Shown here piece by piece: positions 58,607 to 64,000 of a DNA stretch of 64,000 bases. Numbering within the stretch: position 1 is the stretch's first letter; each line of letters opens with the position of its first letter. The stretch covers positions 53,851 to 117,850 of the forward strand of contig CAYOTA010000004.1 of NCBI GenBank assembly GCA_964406795.1, in the 5' to 3' direction. Under the pieces are notes generated by a model, which saw only the letters and a program-made list of their open reading frames with translations, was not told the origin of the DNA and ran no database searches. The DNA comes from JAGORM01 sp964406795 (GTDB lineage Bacteria > Patescibacteriota > Microgenomatia > Levybacterales > GWA1-39-11). The translations under genes and the position numbers were made by a program.

Positions 58607-58824
58607 CGTGCGCCTTTCACCTTGGCAATGCTGCGCCTGATCCAGACTTCGTTGGCCTTCACGTCGTTTACGATGTTGACCGCCCGTGTGAACGAATCGC
58701 CACGTCCAGTCCGGACAAGCCAGCTTCGGACAATCCGGATGGCGTCCAGCCGATTCCCGGATTCCAGCTCCGTCCTGACGTGTAGGCAAATTGTGCCAAC
58801 GTCGTCGTGATTTTTCGCTTTCAT
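58603..58824 (-). CDS. Small hypothetical protein, first gene of an operon
   Basis: 73 residues from ATG 58822-58824. LHVRTELESGNRLDAIRIVR, then SFTRAVNIVNDVKANEVWIR. It has the conserved leader (58825-58912) directly upstream. Confidence 0.55.
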   Translation of the reverse strand: MKAKNHDDVGTICLHVRTELESGNRLDAIRIVRSWLVRTGRGDSFTRAVNIVNDVKANEVWIRRSIAKVKGAR

Positions 58825-58912
58825 TCTTCGTTTCCTGTCTGTCGTCCGGGGTTCCGATCGACGCCAAAACCCTAACCGATGGTACCGGAGTTGTCTACAG
58901 AATTCGCACGCC
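58825..58912 (-). promoter_or_regulatory. Conserved early promoter and leader, copy 3
   Basis: Minus strand TGTAGACAACTCCGG with TAGACA, 17 bases, TAGGGT, then GGAACCCCGG and CGACAGACAGGAAACGAAG. Nearly the same as the copy at 23485-23575. Confidence 0.65.
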
Positions 58913-58978
58913 GTTTGGTCAGCATCACCATCGATCTTCGGCTGGCCTCGGCCATCAGCCTCGTCACCTCGCGTTCGG

Positions 58979-59169
58979 TCATCCATCGCTCTGGCTGGCA
59001 CCCCCATGGGCACGGCATCGGTCGTGGTAACATCCTTCGCACAGCCCGTCGGGAAAGGAATCCTCCTCACACCGATCTGTCGGTTGCTCGCAGTTCGAGC
59101 ACAACTTCGCGTCCCGGGGTATTCCCGGGCGTTGATCGCCGCGTGCTCGGCTTGGGTGAGCGCCTTCAC
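58979..59169 (-). pseudogene. Small zinc-type protein with a frameshift
   Basis: From ATG 59169 the frame reads KALTQAEHAAINAREYPGT. The other frame then gives KLCSNCEQPTDRCEEDSFPD and GLCEGCYHDRC, a clear Cys-rich small phage protein. Joining them needs one extra base near 59105-59112. It may be a one-base deletion or a base-calling error. Confidence 0.6.
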
Positions 59170-60791
59170 TTCGCGACTTTCCCGTGCGCTTCCATGAACA
59201 ATCGCTCCTGTTTCGCGATGTCACCCTCCCACTGGTTCTTTTTCCGAAGCACGTTCTCCCACACGTGATTTTCGAAATTCGGCACGTACGGAACGACCAC
59301 TCGAAGCCGATGCGTTGACCCGTACCTGTACGCCCGTCGAACCGCCTGGTAAAAGCGTTCGAAGCTGTCGTCGAATCCGCTGAAGATCATGGTCGTGCAG
59401 AACTGGAAGTTCAGCCCGTAGCCCAGCAACTGCGCCTTCGATACGAGGCCCCTGATTTGGCCATGACGGAACTGATCCAGCTTCTCCGTCCGTTCGTCCT
59501 CGTTCATCGATCCGTGAAGCGCGGACACACCTTCGATCTTGGCCAGCAACTCCATCAAGATCGCCGACTCCTCGTCAAAGACCGTCCAGACCAACACCTG
59601 TTGACCGGTCGCCAGCGCCGCCTCGACCTCACGCGCCACCACCGCCGGCTTGTTGCTCTCGATCCTCCGTGATTCACGAGTCTTCCCGCTCGGGCCGGTG
59701 TAAATGAATCCCTTGGCCAACTGCGAGAGCTTCGTCCGTTCCTTCACCCCGAGCCGCTCCTGAGGCAACAAGCTTTCCTTGTCGTAGCTCCTAAAGAACG
59801 CATGCGCCTCTCGATCCTGCTCCGCCGTAGACGCCACCTTGATCTCCACAATCTCTGGCTCGGGCACGCCCGCGAACGGGTCTTGGAACCCGTACACCCC
59901 AGGCTTGCGCAGGTAGATACTCCAGCTCGCCATGAACCGGTAGAACGCTTCCCGCGCATGAGGCTTGACCGTCCAAAGCTGTGTCTTCTGATCCCTGACG
60001 AAGAACGTCCACAATATCTCGCCTTCGTTGCGCAACTTCTCAAGAAACGAAGCTTGGCTCGCGTATTCCATCGCGTCATTCGGAGCCGGGGTTGCCGTGC
60101 AACTCAGCTTGTACTCGATTCCCTTCGCCGACTTGAGCACGTTCCATTTCAGGACACCGCCACCGGCCCGAAGCATGCTCGATTCGTCTAACACCACGCC
60201 CGCAAGTCTTCGCACGTCATTGCTCACGCCATCGATGAACTTGTGGTAGTTCGTGATTCCAAGCCGCGCCTCGCCTTCACCTCGGCAAAACGCATCCAGC
60301 GCCTTTCGCGAATCCAGGAACAGCGGTTTCATCGAAGAGTCGCCCGGGTAGAACTTCTCCGACTCCTCGACCGTCTGGTGGCACACTTGAAGCGGCGCCA
60401 CAATCATCACCCTCCCGCTCGTCCGCGCCATCAAGTGCCGTGCCCACTCAAGTTGCATCGGCGTCTTGCCTGTCCCGCAGTCGCTCCAGATGGCGAACCG
60501 TTTTGCGTCCAGCGCCATCCGGACAATCCACGCTTGGTAATCGAACAGGAATGACGCGACTTCCAATTCCTTCCCGCGCTTCTTCGGAGCCTTCAGACCA
60601 ACCAATGAGGCGAACCTCGCCGGAGCCCGTAACGTATAGCTCTCGACAGGTGGCCAGTTGCCATCGTTCGCGTACTCAACAACCACCTCAGGCAACGCCT
60701 TGCTTCGAAGGAACATCGCGTAATCGTCGAGCGTCCACGGCGGAGCGAACGTCAGCGCCAAGTCTTGAGCCGTTACCTTTGACGTCATCAT
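59166..60791 (-). CDS. DEAD/SNF2-type helicase
   Basis: 541 residues. Q-like region FLFDYQAWIVRMALDAKRFA, Walker A in SDCGTGKTPMQLEW (about 104), motif II in AGVVLDESSMLRAGGG, III in LSCTATPAPNDAMEY and C-terminal motifs GFDDSFERFYQAVRRAYRYG. A phage helicase probably acting in replication or recombination. Confidence 0.88.
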   Translation of the reverse strand: MMTSKVTAQDLALTFAPPWTLDDYAMFLRSKALPEVVVEYANDGNWPPVESYTLRAPARFASLVGLKAPKKRGKELEVASFLFDYQAWIVRMALDAKRFAIWSDCGTGKTPMQLEWARHLMARTSGRVMIVAPLQVCHQTVEESEKFYPGDSSMKPLFLDSRKALDAFCRGEGEARLGITNYHKFIDGVSNDVRRLAGVVLDESSMLRAGGGVLKWNVLKSAKGIEYKLSCTATPAPNDAMEYASQASFLEKLRNEGEILWTFFVRDQKTQLWTVKPHAREAFYRFMASWSIYLRKPGVYGFQDPFAGVPEPEIVEIKVASTAEQDREAHAFFRSYDKESLLPQERLGVKERTKLSQLAKGFIYTGPSGKTRESRRIESNKPAVVAREVEAALATGQQVLVWTVFDEESAILMELLAKIEGVSALHGSMNEDERTEKLDQFRHGQIRGLVSKAQLLGYGLNFQFCTTMIFSGFDDSFERFYQAVRRAYRYGSTHRLRVVVPYVPNFENHVWENVLRKKNQWEGDIAKQERLFMEAHGKVAK

Positions 60792-61723
60792 GCCATGCCT
60801 TTCAACAGGTCGTTCGCACGCTCAGACTTTGCCGTTTCCAGCATCTCCAGATTCCGGAGCGCCAACTGGTAATAGCTCTCCTTCAGCTCGAATCCCACGT
60901 ACTTCCTCGGATCTTTGACGCACCTGCCTCGGTTACACTTTCCACCGGCTGACACGTAGGCGGTGCTTCCGATGCCCATGAACGGGTCCAACACAAGGTC
61001 GCCTGGGTTGCTGTACATATGAACCAGACGCCGGATCACCTCCAACTGCAACGGGCAGACGTGTCGCTCTTCGTCAGTCTCCCGCGCCGACCGGTGTCCG
61101 TCCAGAATGTCGGTCTCGGCGATGTCCGTCCAAAGCCCCTCCGCCCACTCCACCCATTCGTTGCTAGTCATCCATCCCGTCGGGTTCTCCTCCGCATCCC
61201 ACAACGCCCGAACCGGCACATCGCATTCCCCCGGCTTCTGAAAGATCAACACGTAATCGTTGACCGCCGGAGCCCACTTCGTTGCGTTCCTTTTCCCCGT
61301 CACGAACATCAGCGAGTGAAGGCTGAGCCGTTGCGCCATCGCCTGAGGGTTTTTCGGAATAACGATCTCGCCAACCCACTCCAAACCGCCGGCTGCTACG
61401 AGGTCGATGACGGCGCCGCGGAAGTCTCGCCGGCCCATGTAGCCGTGTTGATTCTGATACCGTAGCAACTGCTGTATGTGGATGCAAACGTTCCGCCCCG
61501 GGCGCATCACCCGTTCCATCTGCGCGATCCAGAACCTCATATTGAGCCCAAACCGCTCGGCCCTCATGTCCACACCATCCTGATTGTTCCCCACGTCCTC
61601 TGGCTTCCCAGAGTACATGAAGAGCGCCCCGAACGGGATGCTCGTCACGCACAGGTCAATCGAGTTCGGCTCAAGTCGAGCCGGCATCCCGGTAATGCAG
61701 TCTTCGTTAAAGATTTTGTTCAT
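60788..61723 (-). CDS. Beta-class DNA (N4/N6) methyltransferase
   Basis: 311 residues. Motif IV-like CVTSIPFGALFMYS near the N-terminus and motif I in LVLDPFMGIGSTAYVS near the C-terminus place it in the beta class. KYVGFELKESYYQLALRNLE follows. It modifies adenine or cytosine amino groups; the site is unknown. ATGA overlap with the helicase gene. Confidence 0.88.
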   Translation of the reverse strand: MNKIFNEDCITGMPARLEPNSIDLCVTSIPFGALFMYSGKPEDVGNNQDGVDMRAERFGLNMRFWIAQMERVMRPGRNVCIHIQQLLRYQNQHGYMGRRDFRGAVIDLVAAGGLEWVGEIVIPKNPQAMAQRLSLHSLMFVTGKRNATKWAPAVNDYVLIFQKPGECDVPVRALWDAEENPTGWMTSNEWVEWAEGLWTDIAETDILDGHRSARETDEERHVCPLQLEVIRRLVHMYSNPGDLVLDPFMGIGSTAYVSAGGKCNRGRCVKDPRKYVGFELKESYYQLALRNLEMLETAKSERANDLLKGMA

Positions 61724-61795
61724 GATTCGTTTCCTGTCTCATCCGCACCGCGCTTCAGATTTGTACGTTTCATCTCGCGTTGTCTACACTTTTGT
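61724..61795 (-). promoter_or_regulatory. Conserved early promoter, copy 4
   Basis: Minus strand GTGTAGACAACGCGAG, with TAGACA and TACAAA 15 bases on, then GAGACAGGAAACGAATC before ATG. The box and ribosome site match the other copies; the middle differs. Confidence 0.5.
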
Positions 61796-62173
61796 TTTCC
61801 ATCGTGACGATTACGCACGCTTGTCCTGTCGTCTCGGCTTGGCTGTATTCCCACGCGATTCCCGGATGATCGTCGGGCACGCCCATCGTTTCGGCAATGG
61901 CGTCTACCAACGGCTTCAACGCCGCCCGGAGGTTGTCGTGACCGTCGAGCAATCGCCCGCGCTCAACTCGTGCCGAGAGGTGGACGACAACGCGGCCCGA
62001 GCCTGCCTGAGCGCCTCGGCTCCCGTTTCGTTTCGGGCGAAGCTCGCGAGCCACGCGTTTCCCGCGTCCTTCCGGTGCCGGTGCTTGACGCTCCAGTGCC
62101 GGCCCGCCGTCCGGTTTGGGCTGATCGGGCGCCAGCAGACCACGAACGCGGCTAGGGTGGGCATATGATCCAT
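61770..62173 (-). pseudogene. RusA-like resolvase with a frameshift
   Basis: From ATG 62173 one frame has LAAFVVCWRPISPNRTAGRH then WSVKHRHRKDAGNAWLASFA. The other carries RVVVHLSARVERGRLLDGHD, NLRAALKPLVDAIAETMGVP, then DDHPGIAWEYSQAETTG. Together these are one RusA-type Holliday resolvase; the acidic residues are in DGHDNL and VDAI. The shift is near 61998-62012. Confidence 0.65.
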
Positions 62174-62219
62174 CGGGAAGACGAATGAAGTGCGATGGTA
62201 TTCCGGACAAGCTCATTCC

Positions 62220-62405
62220 TCACAATGGCAAAAGTCTTTGTCCTTCGAGAGCGTACAACAAGTCGGTCATGCTGATAACACGCTTCTTGCGATGCCTGTG
62301 CTTCCATATCCTAATCACGCCTTCGCTTGGCGAATATTCAAACAAGTACGTTTTACCACCTAGCACTCCGCGCCATTTGGCCTTCCGGATTCTGTTTGAA
62401 TTCAT
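62220..62405 (-). CDS. Small hypothetical protein
   Basis: 61 residues from ATG 62403-62405 (ATGA overlap with the methyltransferase). KAKWRGVLGGKTYLFEYSPS, then IWKHRHRKKRVISMTDLLYA. Not recognised. Confidence 0.55.
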   Translation of the reverse strand: MNSNRIRKAKWRGVLGGKTYLFEYSPSEGVIRIWKHRHRKKRVISMTDLLYALEGQRLLPL

Positions 62406-63301
62406 GCGCAAACCTGTCGGATGACCTCTGCGGCGACCGGCGGACAGACTGCGTTGCCGAGGAGGTGGGTGGCGACGCGCCGGTTTTCCGGGAGTTGGTA
62501 GGAGGGGGGGAACCCCATCGCGGCCTGATACTCGGCCACGGACAGCATCCGCATGAGGGGACCGTCCACGATGGCGTAACGGTCGCGGGTGGTGATCGTC
62601 CCAATGGGCCGGTCGAGGCTCCTGCCGCCCTTCTCGGCCCCGTAGTACGCGATCAGGAACCGCTCCCCGAGCTGGATACGGCCGTTCCGAACGCGCTCGC
62701 GGGTTCGATCGCACTTCGAAGACACCATTGACCACGCACCGCAGTCGAAATCCACGAACGATCTTGCCGGGCGCCGCTGACCCAATCGGAAACGAAGCCA
62801 CTTCGCCGCCTGGCTGCGAGTCGCGACGATGAACAGTCGTCGACGATGCTGCGGAACGCCGAGGTCTGCGGCGTCGACGACCTGGGCCGAGATCGCGTAG
62901 CCCAGCGCCCTCAGGGCTTGTTCCCATGCCGGGAACAATTCCCACTTCGAGAACTCAGGGACGTTCTCGACGACGACGGCGCTTGGCCGGTGCACCTCCG
63001 CGCAGGAGACGACAGCCCACGCGGTCGACCGGCAGGCGTCGTGGTGTGGTCGATCCGTGCCGCGGGCTCGGCTATGGCCCTGACAGGCAGGAGAGGCAAG
63101 GAGCAGGTCGTGCTTCGGCACGCTGGACCAGTCGACTTGGTGCAGGTCCTGGCAGGCGTGCTGCACCTCGGGATGGTTTGACCTGTGGCAGTCCACCGCG
63201 GCGGGCCAGTGGTTGGCCGCCCAGACGACCCGAGCGCCGGCCATAGTTGCCCCGGTGGTGAACCCACCCGCACCAGCGAAAAGATCGACGGCAGTTATCA
63301 C
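62402..63301 (-). CDS. DNA cytosine-5 methyltransferase, short form
   Basis: 299 residues. Motif I AVDLFAGAGGFTTG, IV with catalytic Cys in LLASPACQGHSRARG, VI VVVENVPEF, VIII VPQHRRRLFIV, X LGNAVCPPVAAEV. The start is the GTG in the 36-bp element at 63294-63329, so the gene follows a cassette end directly. Not a close copy of the enzyme at 3513. Confidence 0.92.
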   Translation of the reverse strand: MITAVDLFAGAGGFTTGATMAGARVVWAANHWPAAVDCHRSNHPEVQHACQDLHQVDWSSVPKHDLLLASPACQGHSRARGTDRPHHDACRSTAWAVVSCAEVHRPSAVVVENVPEFSKWELFPAWEQALRALGYAISAQVVDAADLGVPQHRRRLFIVATRSQAAKWLRFRLGQRRPARSFVDFDCGAWSMVSSKCDRTRERVRNGRIQLGERFLIAYYGAEKGGRSLDRPIGTITTRDRYAIVDGPLMRMLSVAEYQAAMGFPPSYQLPENRRVATHLLGNAVCPPVAAEVIRQVCA

Positions 63302-63329
63302 GACAATGGTCGGCTATTGATGGTTCGGC
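63294..63329 (-). repeat. 36-bp array-end element, copy 2
   Basis: One mismatch to 47091-47126. On the minus strand it joins the CCGAACC end of the 63314-63658 gene to the GTG start of the methyltransferase. Confidence 0.8.
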
Positions 63330-63658
63330 GAAGGCGCACGCTCTCCACGCATCGACCAGTCTAGGCCGAGGCATCCGCATTCGGTGCATTTCAGCAGCGG
63401 GTGGCCGTTGGCGCTGTTGCCGCCATCGACCAGAGTTCCGACGTGCTTGCAGTTCCACGCCTTTCGGAGTCGGTCATTGCAGTCAGCGTTGTGTTGGTTG
63501 TTCGTGCTTCCGCACGTTGGACAGCGGCAGTCAGCAGTAGGCGACAGCGAGGGCAGGTAGGTGTCGATTGCGCCAGAGTATCCGCACGACTCGCAAAGAA
63601 TCGCCGAACCAGTCGCTGCACCCAATGAGTCGGGCGGTTGAGTTTCAGTGGTATTCAT
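63314..63658 (-). CDS. Cassette-type zinc-ribbon protein
   Basis: 114 residues. Head DSLGAATGSAI, tail APSPNHQ. Cys pairs CESCGYSGAI, CRCPTCGSTN and LLKCTECGC give two ribbon-like sites. The cassette starts GGTTCGGCGA and ends TCGCCGAACC, an exact 10-base complement, the best case of cassette end pairing in the window. Confidence 0.7.
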   Translation of the reverse strand: MNTTETQPPDSLGAATGSAILCESCGYSGAIDTYLPSLSPTADCRCPTCGSTNNQHNADCNDRLRKAWNCKHVGTLVDGGNSANGHPLLKCTECGCLGLDWSMRGERAPSPNHQ

Positions 63659-63702
63659 AGGTCTTTTGCGCCCGCCTCATGGGTGAGCTTGTCGTTCGCT
63701 CG
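63601..63702 (-). repeat. Translated attC-like site
   Basis: Minus strand left CACCCATGAGGCGGGCG; reverse complement of right CACCCAATGAGTCGGGCG. It separates the two cassette-type genes at the right edge, with the ATG of the 63658 gene in the loop. Confidence 0.6.
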
Positions 63703-63993
63703 TTCGAGCCACAGCACCATCGATTGCATCCACCCAACTCTACAAGCGGACCTATCTCCTGGGCGCGCAATCAGCCGTGTTGAGTTGTGGATGGCCACCA
63801 CGCGGCGCCCGGTTCGACTCGCAATCACAGCCATGGCGCGAGAGCCGGCATCAATGGGTGCGCCACCGTGGAACTTCATCTCGATCTCGCCATACGCGCT
63901 TTTCATCACCTTTCCAATAGCCCACCCCTCGAACTGAATCACGATCGAACCCGCCGCCTGAGCGGTCGGGGGTGTGGTCTGGGGTTCATTCAT
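63655..63993 (-). CDS. Cassette-type protein with the shared head tag
   Basis: 112 residues. The head MNEPQTTPPTAQAAGS is the same as in the 12671-13078 protein, but the body differs (VIQFEGWAIGKVMKSAYGEI, MKFHGGAPIDAGSRAMAVIA). Family not recognised. Confidence 0.65.
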   Translation of the reverse strand: MNEPQTTPPTAQAAGSIVIQFEGWAIGKVMKSAYGEIEMKFHGGAPIDAGSRAMAVIASRTGRRVVAIHNSTRLIARPGDRSACRVGWMQSMVLWLERANDKLTHEAGAKDL

Positions 63994-64000
63994 AGTCTTC
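63946..64000 (-). repeat. 55-bp exact repeat (copy of 13031-13085), at the window edge
   Basis: It may continue beyond 64000. The shared part covers the end of an upstream gene (SEDYE-type codons), the start codon and the head tag. Confidence 0.9.

Noticed and set aside
1..64000. CRISPR array, reverse transcriptase or diversity-generating element
   Set aside because: No regularly spaced repeats with unique spacers and no RT-type motif were seen.
1..64000. Integron integrase or phage integrase
   Set aside because: I found no protein with tyrosine or serine recombinase motifs; it may be outside the window.
13031..64000. The 55-bp repeat as the terminal repeat of a circular genome
   Set aside because: Sequence on the body side differs completely, so the copies are not ends of one circle; the repeat stops at a cassette core.

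Overview
The window is a GC-rich, almost gene-tight stretch of phage or prophage DNA. Every gene I can support lies on the minus strand, so transcription runs from 64000 towards 1. Neighbouring genes mostly overlap by 4 to 8 bases (ATGA or GTGA). No ribosomal, metabolic or other clear host gene is visible, and no integrase. The AGGAAA-type ribosome sites, parS-like sites, beta-helix proteins and protein style fit a Gram-negative host, perhaps Verrucomicrobiota; that host guess is weak inference.

Reading in the direction of transcription. 64000-63300 holds small cassette-like genes. 63301-57579 holds a C5-methyltransferase, a frameshifted RusA-like resolvase, a beta-class methyltransferase, a DEAD-type helicase and an ASCH protein. 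57582-54932 is a SNF2 helicase interrupted by a homing-type endonuclease. 54935-47489 holds small genes, an MmcB-like nuclease, a ParB-domain protein, DUF932, DUF5131, an RNA ligase-like protein and a small terminase. 47098-23853 is a complete morphogenesis block: large terminase, tRNA-Met(CAT), DUF935 portal, protease/scaffold, DUF2190 protein, major capsid, DUF1320, minor head/tail genes, a large beta-helix spike, lysis-type membrane proteins, a short tape measure and a 1187-residue virion-type protein. 23484-13530 is an early/replication block: OB-fold SSB-like protein, SbcC/Rad50-like ATPase, O-like replication protein with internal iteron-like repeats, DnaC-like loader, KH-like protein and HNH.

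13582-10470 is an array of small genes whose junctions are near-palindromic, attC-like sites that are themselves translated. Each junction encodes the C-terminal tag of one protein (a PNT motif) and the N-terminal tag of the next (a GS motif), with the ATGA stop/start overlap in the hairpin tip. Related sites recur at 63.3-64 kb and, in a more classical attC form (GTTAGAC-type cores, one exactly 59 bp), at 0.78-1.92 kb. I regard this as the most interesting content: a cassette array without a visible integrase in which the recombination sites are part of the coding sequence.

10457-1 looks like the start of a second, unrelated packaging module. It has a terminase split into ATPase and nuclease genes, a beta-helix protein behind a promoter/operator palindrome, a C5-methyltransferase, an HNH nuclease, cassette genes, and a probable portal gene cut by the window edge. 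Two packaging modules in one collinear stretch suggest adjacent or recombined prophages, or an unusual large phage. Several genes between 47 and 62 kb carry frameshifts or in-frame stops; these may be true decay or assembly errors.
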